Shown here: one piece after another, positions 47,618 to 57,968 of the stretch | Numbering within the stretch: position 1 is the first letter of the stretch | Layout of the letters: each line of letters starts with the position of its first letter | DNA from: Talinum fruticosum | Lineage: Eukaryota; Streptophyta; Magnoliopsida; Caryophyllales; Talinaceae | DNA: 64,000 bases | Assembly: GCA_021018815.1 (NCBI GenBank) | Contig: JAITYX010000003.1 | Span: forward strand, 10,630,501-10,694,500 | Direction of reading: 5' to 3' | Notes under the pieces: generated by a model | Databases searched by the model: none | What the model saw: only the letters and a program-made list of their open reading frames with translations | Told to the model about the DNA's origin: nothing | Program-made: the position numbers and the translations under genes

Positions 47618-49590
47618 GGCCCTACTAATGGCTATATCTCCCATCGAGCATGGTTTGCAAAACTACCCGGATCGAAAGCTTTGGGGGTAGCTTATTTTGA
47701 ATGATTGTGCTGCACTCCTCGATGAGAGAAACGGTATCATGTTCTAACAACTTCCATTTGTTAGAAAGCATCTCCTTCAAAAAGTTTGCAAATGATGGCA
47801 TATTAGTGATAGCTTCTAAAAAGGGAATGTTGATGTGCAACTTCTTCAACATCTCAATAAATCTGGAAAATTTCTTTTCCTCTTTAGCCTTCACACGTCG
47901 TTGTGGAAATGGAATGGGATGCGTGTAGGGTTTAGATGATGGCTTGGATGAACTCTCAATCAAAATTTGCTCCTTTTCACGCTCCTTAGCACCACCCTCA
48001 ATAACATCTTCCTTCGCCACATCATGCACATCCTCACTCTCCTTCTCCTTCCCCGTCCGACTCGCCTTAGAGCCCTCTAACTCCTTCCCGATCCTCAAGA
48101 TAATGGCGTTGATATGCCCCTTAGGATTTGGCTCGGGTTGTGCTGGCAACTTCCCTTGGGATTGGGTAAGGTGGTTGACTTGTTGAGCAATTCGTACAAT
48201 TTGGGTCTCTAACATCTTTTGATGAGTAGACAATTGCTCATTAGTCTTTGTTTGGGCTTTGATGAAACCTTCCACGAGAGTTTCAAGGTTGGATTTCTGT
48301 GGAGGTGGAGGAGGAGAATTGTATGAAATGGGAGGTCGGTTTTGTGGTGGTGGATGGAAACCGGGTGGTTGAGACAGATTTTGGTGGGGATGAGGATTGC
48401 TGCTTCGGTAGGAGAAATTGGGATGATTTTTCCAACCGGGGTTATAGGTTTGAGAGGAAGGGTTGTTTTGTGGTGGTAGCCTAGGAGGGAAGTTGTGGAG
48501 AGCATTAGCTTGTTCGGATGTAGAGAGGCTAGAATGACACACCAAATGGGGATGACGGCCGCCACATGCTTTACAAGAATATCCCATCTCTTGAGTGGTG
48601 GAAGAAGAGGAACTGCCAACGGAAGGGTTTGCCACAAATTTCTCCATTTGCAACGTTAGAGCTTCCACCTTGTTGGCCAAAAGAGCCACTGCATCCACGT
48701 TATGCTTGATACGCTCTCGATCATCTCTTTCAACGCCCCAACTGTAAGCATTGGAAGCCATCTCCTGTAACGAGTATCAACTTGCTCTGTTGTCTTCTTC
48801 ATAAAGGTGCCCCCGAAGAATTGTCCATAGATAGACACACTGAATCTAAAAGCCCCTCATAAAAAGTTTAAATGAGCATCCATGGCTGAATACCATGATG
48901 AGGGCACTCTCGTTGCATCCCTTTGAACCGCTCCCATGCTTCAAACAAAGACTCCCAGGATGTTGCTTGAACTGAATGATGTCAAGCCTCAACTTGGATG
49001 CCTTGCCTGGTGGAAAGAACCGATTGAGGAAGGCAAGGTTCAACTCATCCCAAGTGCGGAAAGAGTTGGAAGCACAATTTTTGAGCCAGTTCTTTGCCTT
49101 ATCAGTGAGGGAAAAAGGAAAGAACTTCAATCTTATGTACTTGTCATTTACTCCTGCCATCTTGATTATGCCACACCGCTCAAGAAATGAATTGATGTGC
49201 TTGATGGGGTTCTCCGCAAGTGACCCTCTAAACTTGTTATGCTCAATGAGGTTTGTGAAATCGAGCTTGAAATCAAAGGTGGTTGCCTCCGGTAGATCGG
49301 GCAACACAATAGTGGAGCCTCCCGTACCCGTGGTAGGAGCTGAGTAGGATTGAAGGGTACGAGGCGTGGGTGGATTTCCAACCGTATTTTGCTTGTTTCT
49401 TCGCCTACGAGCTGCACCACTTATGCGCCTGACAGCTTGCTTCAATTTCAGGATCAAGAGGTACCAATTCTTCACCTCTATGATTCCTTCTAAGCATACA
49501 CTCAAGAAACTATAACAAGCGTAAGTAGGCTCAAGCAAAGATAAAAGCAAAAAGGACGAAGAAAAAATAAAGAAAAATAAAAAACTCAAT
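47618..49590 (-). pseudogene. Gypsy gag (Athila/Tat type), frameshifted
   Basis: The structural capsid protein of the retroelement. The N-terminal frame (49589-48846) holds NLIEHNKFRGSLAENPIKH, LKFFPFSLTDKAKNWL and WDELNLAFLNRFFPPGKAS, the conserved Retrotrans_gag core. A frameshift near 48900 separates it from the second frame (48761-47625), with RIKHNVDAVALLANKVEAL (coiled coil), one partial zinc-finger-like CKACGGRHPHLVC at about 48575, a P/N/Q-rich stretch, and KKLHINIPFLEAITNMPSF leading to the protease. It continues in the protease at 44738 across the solo LTR. Confidence 0.9.
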
Positions 49591-49637
49591 TCAAAAGTGT
49601 CACGTTACTTACACTAGGGAATGGCACTAGCTCCTCT

Positions 49638-49649
49638 GCAACGGCGCCA
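49638..49649 (-). promoter_or_regulatory. Gypsy primer binding site
   Basis: On the minus strand TGGCGCCGTTGC lies three bases inside the 5' LTR end (TATAACAACA), the PBS sequence typical of Athila/Tat elements. Confidence 0.88.
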
Positions 49650-49652
49650 TTT

Positions 49653-50990
49653 TGTTGTTATACTATAGAGAGTACGATTGTCGGTCTCAGGAAGCTAGGT
49701 CTCATAAAAGTCTAAGGTCAATGTCCTTTTGAACTAAGCAAAGGAACAGTTCAAATTGTTTAGTAACGTAAACTCTTAAAGAATAAAGTAAAATCAGATA
49801 AAGAAAACTTTAGGTAGGGATTTACCAAGCTAACATGCCAACAATCTTAATTACGTGCTTCTACACTATTCACAATTGAGACGAACTACGGAATCGATGC
49901 AGTTCAAACCACCTAGGCCTTCTCTCGAAGGTCATTAAGCTAACTCAATTGAATTAATTGTTGTTCTAACACAATTAAAACCAAAGAATTACATGATTAT
50001 CGACTCTTCCCTTAATAACAACTTAAATTATTCTCATATCTAAGTTGTAATCATCCAACAAGTGGAAGTAGAACTAAGCCTCTTCTCTCGAAGTCTACTC
50101 AATTCCCAAAAACAATAAAGGCAGGATTCTCTCGAACCTCACACCAATTCAATAAGTATCAACAAGTCGGAAATTCATTAAACAATTGCAAATTAGCATC
50201 AAAGCATAAATTACGATTAAACTAGCATATTAGTGGCAAATCCCCAACCTAAGTTGGAAATTTAGCCACACATATTCATGGCATATGACAATAAATTGAG
50301 GAATGAACACCAAAAAAGAAAGATAAAAGTAGAGAGAAGAATAATAATACCGTAAACTTGAATTAGCTTGCGATTAAATGAAAATAACTCTAAGTTTTGA
50401 TCTCTTAACAATTGAAATGAGTGCTCAAAAGTAGAGAGAAAACTAGCCTAAAACGTAGAATCAAAGTCTCTCCATAAAATAACAGCTTTTGGAATAAAAG
50501 AGGTGAAAAACGAAAATTGTCGATTGGCACCGGCAGTAGCTAAATTAGCACGGGCGAGTGCTGAACCGGCACAACCCGTGCTATCAATTGTGCAAGCTCA
50601 CGGCGTCTTCAATTGAATTCTGAATTCCTAGCATGGCCTCGTGCTAATTTTGGCATTGCTTGTGCTGACCTCTTTGAGTTCAAGCACGACTGTGCTAGGT
50701 CATCTTTTCCTCTTTTCCTTCAACGACAACTAGTGGTACCGCTTGTGCCGACTTGGCTTGATCTCTTTCTTCACTCTCCGACCTTCCATAGCCTCCCGCT
50801 CTTTTCCTTAGCACTTTGAAAGATTTATTCTTCATCATAAAAGGTGGGATTACCTGAAAACATAGAAATTCGCACACTTTAATCACAAATGAAGAAAGTA
50901 AGCAAAATCAAATAAGAATTTAGGTGAGAAGGCCTTTGAAATGCCGAAATTAGCCAATAAGAGAACGTAAAAGAATGTAAAATTTCGGTT
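49653..50990 (-). mobile_element. 5' LTR of the Athila/Tat-like element
   Basis: The LTR 3' end (plus strand TGTTGTTATACTATAGAG at 49653) adjoins the PBS. The other end abuts the hAT-2 inverted repeat near 50990, where no clear TG start is visible, so the LTR is probably truncated or its insertion end eroded. Body is AT-rich apart from a GCACGGGC-rich part at 50520-50720. Confidence 0.75.
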
Positions 50991-50994
50991 TATT

Positions 50995-51345
50995 AGTATT
51001 TTATCACCTTCGTCACATTCAACAATCATACTTGACTACCATATTCAATTAACAACCACTATATTCAGCTACACTATTTAACTACTATTCAAGTACTATT
51101 CAAAGTTGACTATTATGCGTGATTTATGCACTTAATCGATGTATAAAATTTTTACTATTGAAAGTAGTATAGCTACTATTCCTTTACATCAACAATTAAT
51201 TGAAAAAGAAAAAGTATATATATATTTTTATTTTTGCTTCGTTTCCGAACCTATAACTTTGGAATAATAAAATAATAATTTTGTTAAAAAATAAAAGAAA
51301 AAGAAAGTTGAAACGACACGCTTTCGACCCGATTTGTCACCCCTA
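50995..51345 (-). repeat. hAT-2 right terminal inverted repeat
   Basis: Inverted copy of 21647-21992, ending GTCACCCCTA next to the TCTTTAAC duplication. Confidence 0.85.
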
Positions 51346-53885
51346 TCTTTAACTTTCAAAACCTGGAAAATGGTGAGGTCATGAGCTCCCCGAGCCCGAG
51401 TGAATAACCCTTACCTTCCCCGTCATTCCACTTTGCACATTAACCGATTAACACGTAATCACATAATACACATAAACATATATAACATCTAAAATTGAAT
51501 CATATGGAAGGTAATATATGAATGCAAATATTTCTTACACATAATCTGTTGCACTTATTAGATACTTAGGTAATCACGGATAAACAAAATAAATCATATG
51601 CACAATTACTATAAGACGAGCATTTTGCTTAACTCGATCATACTGTCTCATTCCAGTACGATTTAGAGACTCTCGTTTTCACTCAAGTCCTTAAACAAAC
51701 TCCGTTGCTAGTTTATTCACTAAACTAACCATATTTGTCCCATACCAACCATGTCCCTAGGGCTCATAGTCCCCACTCGAGTCCAAAAGAAAGAAAAATC
51801 CACCAAGTTAGACAAATAACTCGACTATAACCACAAATCGTAAATATATAAAAGCATATACATATGTAAAATAGATTTTCACAAACTTGTTGAAAACACG
51901 AAATATTTCTTTACGTAAAGCCATAATTATACATATACTTAAAATCAAATATATCATATTTCGACAAATAACATAAAGCCAAAATACATTTCATAAATCT
52001 TTCAAATCCAAATAAGAATCCATAATCATATCATACTCATAATATTCTTATATAAATAAATTTACTTAACTTAGGGAAAATTAACCCATGACCCACACAA
52101 AGAACTATCACAACAAAAGGTTGACAAACACATCCTGGAGGCACCAGCATGCAGCTCAAACATATGGTACCAACAAGTGTACTAGCCATGACTCAAATAT
52201 ATGGTACCAACCAGGCACCAGTCGCTCTAGAGGACGTGAACTGTCCACTTAACAAAAATTATGTAGTCACATTCAAAACTTACCAAGTTCGAGTCAAAAC
52301 CCTCGTCACCTACAAGGCACTTACATAACTAACATAACAAATGGGTCAACAAACAAATCCTAGATGATCGGTTAGAACCTTTCCACCGTCAACCCCGGGC
52401 CGACAAACAAATTCTAGGAGATTGGTTAAACCTTTCTCACTAGGCGACCCAAACAAAACGACGAGACGCTTCTATGGTCATAGCTCTAGAACACAAAAGT
52501 AACGAGTCTTAGGTAAGACATGAACCTCTTTCCCTAAAAATGTAATTTAACGAAGCTATTATCAAAATACAAATATTATTATTTTATGAAAACTCGTATT
52601 CATAATTCATGCAAATTCTATTTTCATAATATAGTCAAACAATACATATTTAAATCTAAATAAATTTTCAAAATTTCTAATATATGTTGTAGTTGAGATA
52701 TGTTATTAGTTATTACATAAACAACCCTCACAAGATTAATTATCACAAAATCCACATAAATAGGCTAATTTTATGCGAACAGGAAAAATTCATTCAAAAA
52801 TTAATAACTCATAATATACGTATCCCAAATTCGCGAAACTTTATCGAAAATTGTCATATATTATATAGAACCTACAGTAAAAATTTGAGAAATTTTCACC
52901 AAACCAATAATTTCAGAAAATTCATACAGTGACAAAAAATACTCGTACATCCGAATTTAATCACCTTTCACTAATTTTTATTCTTCTACCTCAAATACTC
53001 AAGAAAATTAGCCATAATCTTATGCTTAGTAATTAAATTTACAGCACTGTTATCAATCTTATACATGATTGATTTAATCAAAGCATACAACAATCACAAA
53101 TACACATATATTACTGAGTTTCTACTCAATCTAAAATTCGGTTTTCTATTCCATTAAACCCTAAGGCTATATTTTGACCTAGGAAAGTAGGTTGGAAAAA
53201 AAATTAAAAGGAAAAAAAATAAGAAGGAAAAAAGTTGAGAGAAACTTTTTTTTCCCTTGTTTGGATTAGAGAAAAAACACAAGAAAAAAAAATGATTTTC
53301 CAACTAACATTTTTTCCATTGTTTGGTAGTAGGAAAATTGATTGGAAAAATAAAAAAATCTAACCTAGTGAGTTTCTAACTTTATTAAACTATTGTATGC
53401 AAGCTCTCATACCAGTGATGTAAGTTAACCATGACTAATCCAATCACTTCCAACATATAATAATCAATAAGAAATTACCATCACGTTGAAAAAATCAAAA
53501 ATTAAATTTGACAATGAGCTCATAATCTGTTTTTAACATTGTCATCAAAAATCAAATTTGACAAGGAGCTCATAAATGTTTTTAACATTGTCATCAAAAA
53601 CCAAATAATAGAATTAAATCCCCAACAATCTCAAAAGTAACACCACAAGTATCTATCATCTCTTCAAACATTTGAAAAATCAAGTACAAAATTTACAATT
53701 CATAACAAATAAGATGCTAACAAATTAGATAACATCATTACCAAACTTCACTTTCAACCACAACACAACCAAAACCGCTTGATAGACCTTCATTTGTGAT
53801 ATATCGCTCAAAGTATCAACCTATTAACCCAAGAAAGCATTAGAGACAAAATTATATATAGAATTATGAAGGTGAAAACACAATG

Positions 53886-54764
53886 CGGTGATTTTCCTGT
53901 CAGCTTTGATCATTGCTTCGACATTAGCAACCAAAATTGCAACAACTTTCTCTTTTCCCTCATCATCGAAGGAATTGGGATAGCACCATTGACGCCTGAT
54001 TTCGGATCTTCCTTAACCCGAGAGGAATTTGTTGCATATTAGTAACAACTTTGTTCACTAACAGAGGATTGACATGATTTATTTTTTCAATGACACAGTG
54101 AGAATCTAATATATTGTTTATGAAAGATAGAATAAGAATGGAAGACGAACAGTTTCAAATATCGGACCGCGACGATGAAGCATGAACGCTTGAACCTAGC
54201 AAGTCATTCAGTGCTAGAAACTTCTTACTTACTGGTTATGCACAATTAGGGAAAGATACAAAAAATTTTGGAGAGTACATGAAGCACAACCGCAACCCCT
54301 CCCCCATCCATCCCAGTCGTTGTAGTGAGCTAAGGTGCTAGAGCCAATTATCGGTAGTGACACTTTCATTGCTGCTAGAATCCAATTTGAATTGCAACTA
54401 GTTCATCACCAATATCGGATGAAAGGTTTCATTACTTGGTCTTTGATTCAACATATTATAATAGAAAGATGTAAATACGTTAGTTAAAGATAGAGTAATA
54501 GGCTACCAGATTGAGGCGGAACATGCAGCTTCAAAACTCAATTCGAAGAAATCAAATCTCTGAGCATAAGATAGCTCATCATCATCAATAGATGGAAGAT
54601 CTATAGTAGGTATCAAAACATAGAGTAACGTCATCTTGTGTTTTTGGAGTGTTATATGTTGAACACAAATGCCTTCTAACATTATCACGAGCATATGGAA
54701 AAAGAATATTAGTGACAAATGATATAGAAGTGGTTGTCCCTTTAATGTCTAAAACAATACAATG
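53886..54764 (-). pseudogene. DEP1: Captured DEP1 (MTRu-1-P dehydratase/enolase-phosphatase E1) exons
   Basis: The minus strand has an exon starting at 54764 after a consensus acceptor (TTTATGTTTGCAG) and encoding [20 protein letters not shown] then [12 protein letters not shown]. This is the start of the enolase-phosphatase domain of plant DEP1, an enzyme of the methionine salvage cycle. A second exon-like piece at about 54010-53890 encodes SGVNGAIPIP and, after a one-base frameshift, DDEGKEKVVAILVANVEAMI with KADRKITAL, the next conserved stretch. The usual catalytic D-x-E is changed to D-x-K. The dehydratase domain upstream and the C-terminus are absent. It is a genomic-DNA capture, since intron-like sequence is retained, and cannot give a working enzyme. 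Confidence 0.88.
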
Positions 54765-54926
54765 CTGCAAACATAAAAATAACATAAGAAGATCGACATA
54801 TTATGTTTAACAGGTATACAAATATAGACAAGGAAATCCTTCTATTCAGCAACCAACCAAAGAAAAATGCGGAGCGAAAGCCCAACCTTGGTTTCACTTG
54901 CTACTGAAAGCAATTGGGGATGCAGT

Positions 54927-55480
54927 TTAAGATTTTTCCATATTGTCCATCACTAGAAATAGTAGGAGAGATAGGTCCACAAGAATATGAGGCTTTGAAA
55001 AGTTTCTATCCTTGACCAGGGTACATAAACCGAAACCTGAACTCTCTTGGAATGAGTATGTAGAGATACTTACAAAATGACAAAGCCACACAATTAACAG
55101 ACCTAGAGACCCCATGGGTCAATAATAATACCTTTCACAACTCCAACTTCCCAGAAACTCAAAACATCAACATGATAAGAAAGTTTTAACCCGTATAGGC
55201 CTACAATGACTTGGCTCCTCTTAAATGGAAAATAAGAGACCAACAAGTCTCGTAGAGTGATTTGTAAAGGGCTATGATCCAATAGAGAAGAAACTTTCCT
55301 CCTGTTGCCCACAAAAATTCAACTCTATCTCACTCTCTCTCTAAACAAACTCAGGAAAAATTCAATTGAAACCCAAATGGATAAATCCATTCAGTCACAA
55401 ACACACAACATCAAGCGAGCAAAAATTCACATGATTTGTCAAAATGAACCCAAAAACACTTGAATCCAGAATGACCCCTA
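54927..55480 (-). pseudogene. Unidentified captured exon fragments
   Basis: Upstream of the DEP1 piece the minus strand has an exon-like segment at about 55310-55133: acceptor GGGCAACAG, coding SLLDHSPLQITLRDLLVSYF and RSQVIVGLYGLKLSYHVDVL, donor AAAGGTATTA. A second segment lies near 55010-54930. The sequence does not belong to the DEP1 dehydratase domain and I do not recognise it. Above it, 55490-55770 looks like a 5' leader with a donor (CTCGGTAACC) beside the GA repeat. Confidence 0.55.
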
Positions 55481-55523
55481 AAACCCTAGTTTGCGAGATA
55501 TAAGAAGGGGATAGGTTACCGAG

Positions 55524-55526
<3 letters not shown>

Positions 55527-55576
<50 letters not shown>
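55527..55576. repeat. (GA)n microsatellite
   Basis: A 50-base perfect GA run, within the likely captured 5' leader of the Harbinger-like element. Confidence 0.97.
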
Positions 55577-55580
<4 letters not shown>

Positions 55581-56548
55581 CTAGAGGAGAGAAACTGTTG
55601 CTGAAGATAGAGATCAATGGCAAAGAAGAACATCGGCAGACAAAAAGGATGCCGGCGAAGAAGAACGCTGGTGGAGCGAGACGAGGAGAAGCTGAGATGA
55701 GCGCCGGTGGAGGTGAGTTGAGCAAAGAGTTAGGTGAAGAGAAGCCGAGAGGAGAAGCTCATAGGGCTTCTCACTTCATTTTCCAACCATTTTCCTTATG
55801 TTTTTGTGGAGAAAATCGTTTACACTAAGTTCCCCTAATCTTTTCCTATATTTTCCTTTTAAGATTTTTTCCATCTCTTTTTCTTTAATCCAAACAAAGA
55901 AAAAAAGTAATTTTCTAAAATTTTTTTCTTTCTAAACTATTTTCCTAGGTACAAATAGAGTCTAAACATCCATTTCATGCATTAAATCATCTATAAATTT
56001 TTAAATTTAAACATAAATTTTCAAACTTAATCTTTCCCTAGCCAATTTTAAATTGAAAAGAAAGATAAGAATTACTCACCAATTTTGCTTAATTCCAATC
56101 ACTTCTTCAACTTGTTTCTTCTTTTTTTCTTCTTCCTTCTTTCTCTCTCAGCCCCTCCCTCTCTTCCTCTCGGGCTTTTTCTATTCGTGTGTAGCTGGGA
56201 AACAAGATGGCCAGCCCCTCCTAACTCCCTCTTATCTTATCTAATAGGGAAAAAAATCAGGCTACGTGTCCTCCCTTTTCTAATTTTCTTTTTTTTCTTC
56301 TTAATTAATTTCTTTTTACTTATATTTTTTTATGATTCTAATATAAATATATATTTTTAATACTAATTCTATTGTAGATATTTACTATTAATTGCATAAA
56401 ATTAAGGTCACAAAATAAAATTTCTAAATGCATGACAAATCTTATGTTTAAACCTAAGACGGAAATTAGTAGGTGAAATTTTGGGGTGTTACACTAGGAA
56501 TAGTATTTCATATCCGAGGGACTTATAAATAGTTACACCATACCTTAA

Positions 56549-57054
56549 GACTCGCATTTGATTCTAAGAAAATTAGAAGGAAAGAAAAAAATGTGGAAAA
56601 TAAATTTATTTCCCTTATTTGAATTGAAGGAAAAAAAGGAGAGAAAAAAGTTTGATAGAAAACCTTGTAGAAAATTTTGTCAATTTGGTAAATTTCTTTC
56701 AAAATTGATAGGAAAATAAAAGAAAAATTTCATATAGAGAGAGAAATGGAGAAAAAGAGATGCTTCTATTAAGAAAGGTCATTAAAAATTTTCTCTCCTC
56801 TCATAGCAATGGTGGATAAAGGAGAAAAATATAATAGCTTCAAATAATCAATACTATTGAATATTTTCTCTCTCCTTTTCATTACAATGTGGTAGATGGG
56901 TAAGAGGTTGGAAAAAGATCATAAGTTTTTTCCCTCTATTATTCCTTGAACCAACATAAGAAAAAAAGTCAATTTTCCCTTACTTTTTTTCCTCATCACT
57001 TTTTTTCCATTTATATTTTCTTTCCAACCTATTTTCTAAGAATCAAATAGAGTC
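56549..57054. mobile_element. Tourist-like MITE
   Basis: The ends GACTCGCATTTGATTCTAAG and, inverted, GACTCTATTTGATTCTTAG are flanked by TAA on both sides (56546-56548 and 57055-57057). It is 506 bp, non-coding, with A/G-rich arms, and related in its ends to the 2.8-kb element at 53165. It interrupts the right arm of the inverted module pair. Confidence 0.85.
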
Positions 57055-57057
57055 TAA

Positions 57058-57705
57058 AATTTACACCATATATGAAGGTACCTAAGGGTAGTATTTCATA
57101 CATGAGAGACCCCTAAATAATTACACCATACCGTAAGGTTTCTTTGTGTACTTTTTTGTCAAATAGGAAGATACCATGTGTGTGTTAGATTGGATAATTA
57201 TTTTCTAATAAATTAACCTTTTTCTCAAAAGTAATATTCATTTTTAAATATTCGTTTCTTTAAAGTGAATATTCATTTTTTAAAATTATAGAATTCATTT
57301 TCTAAAACTTGAAAAATATCCACATTCTTTTTGAAATTTCTAAGTTGAAAACTACTCAGTCCCTTAGTCTCTTGCATGCATCATCTATCACCACATGCTC
57401 GTGCAAGAAACATGTTGAAAATAGAATGAATGAACCTCTTCCGCATTGCTTATACTATGTGGGAACTACTATTGATTGTGAATATAAAAAATATTTAGTT
57501 ATTGCAAAATGAACATTATTTTTATCAAGAAAAATATTACTTTCTCCGTTTCAAAATATATGTCATTTGAAAATTATGCGGGAATATCAAGGAAACATAA
57601 CATTCATGACAAATTTTGTGTTAAAAGATTAAGTTGCCCCTATATTTTATTGAAAATGAAAAAATCAATGAAAGAATAAAAGAAACAAAGCAATTGGTAA
57701 ATTAG
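57058..57705. other. Module remnant and truncated MITE half
   Basis: 57058-57165 is the inverted module already described. From about 57536 the phrase TACTTTCTCCGTTTCAAAAT resembles a Stowaway-type end, but no matching right end is found before 57705, so it appears to be a truncated MITE. No gene seen; an open frame at 57309-57512 has no recognisable domain. Confidence 0.5.
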
Positions 57706-57707
57706 TA

Positions 57708-57961
57708 CTCCTTCCGTCCCAAAATTATTGCTTGTTTTTTACTTTTTAGGTCAAACTTTGCAAACTTTGACCAATATTTAATCAAAATATATATTGATTT
57801 ATAATATGAAATTATCATCAATGGATTTCTTTTAAAAAATACTTTCATTATAATATATTTTTGTAAATTTTTCTATTACATAATTTTAAAAATCAATGGT
57901 AAAAGTGATGCATTGGAGACCGCAAAATGTCAAACTATGTAATTTTTTGCGACGGATGTAG
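57708..57961. mobile_element. Stowaway-like MITE (Tc1/mariner type)
   Basis: It starts CTCCTTCCGTCCCAAAATTA and ends, inverted, CTACATCCGTCGCAAAAAAT, with TA on both sides (57706-57707 and 57962-57963). End sequence, 254-bp length and TA duplication are those of Stowaway MITEs. Confidence 0.88.
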
Positions 57962-57968
57962 TAGTTAA

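Larger units (their letters stand above)
41598..50990 (-). mobile_element. Athila/Tat-like gypsy element, gag-pro only, truncated
   Basis: On the minus strand the order is 5' LTR (49653 to about 50990), PBS (49638-49649), gag (47618-49590), protease (44170-47630, split by a solo LTR), then 2.5 kb of non-coding sequence with tandem repeats. No reverse transcriptase, integrase or 3' LTR is seen: the left side stops abruptly against viral ORF2 at about 41597. The gag and the DLGAS protease type are those of Athila/Tat gypsy elements. It may be a non-autonomous gag-only type or an internal deletion. Confidence 0.75.
21647..51345. mobile_element. Long-TIR hAT-like element (hAT-2) enlarged by nested insertions
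   Basis: The left end TAGGGGTGGCAAATCGGGTC and the inverted right end TAGGGGTGACAAATCGGGTC are hAT-like and flanked by an exact 8-base duplication TCTTTAAC (21639-21646 and 51346-51353). The inverted repeat extends about 350 bases (21647-21992 and 50995-51345), sharing phrases such as GTATGATTGTTGAAT and CGAAGGTGATAAAATACT. No hAT transposase is seen inside, so it was probably a non-autonomous element. Everything between the repeats is other material: a rearranged pararetrovirus, a truncated gypsy element and their own insertions. Confidence 0.82.
53165..55962 (-). mobile_element. PIF/Harbinger-like (Tourist-type) element carrying host gene fragments
   Basis: The left end GGCTATATTTTGACCTAGGA and inverted right end GACTCTATTTGTACCTAGGA are similar and flanked by the triplet TAA (53162-53164 and 55963-55965), the duplication of PIF/Harbinger elements. 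The related MITE at 56549-57054 has the same kind of end and TAA flanks. Subterminal sequence is A/G-rich. No Harbinger transposase is present; the interior carries minus-strand exon fragments of DEP1 and of at least one unidentified sequence, plus a GA microsatellite. This is a Pack-type gene-capturing transposon. Confidence 0.8.
21288..56493 (-). mobile_element. Gypsy-type solo LTR, split by 29.7-kb hAT-2 and a Harbinger-like element
   Basis: The left end is TGTAACGCCCC and the right end GGGGTGTTACA, the ends of a common plant gypsy LTR type. The 5-base flanks are CTATG (21283-21287) and CTAGG (56494-56498), 4 of 5 identical. The sequence that would result from removal agrees with a second copy of the surrounding module near 57085. 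Removing hAT-2 (21647-51345 with its duplication) and the Harbinger-like element (53165-55962) leaves about 2.7 kb, similar to the other solo LTRs here. The strand is relative: its TGTAACGCCCC end with the AGCGCAGTGGAA box matches the inverted tail of the LTR at 44739-47612. The stretches 51354-53161 and 55966-56493 are LTR body without genes. Confidence 0.8.

Noticed and set aside
21647..51345. Outer 350-base inverted repeats as viral terminal sequence
   Set aside because: Considered because the virus lies just inside, but hAT-like end sequence and an exact 8-bp duplication fit a hAT element better; kept as an open alternative in the findings.
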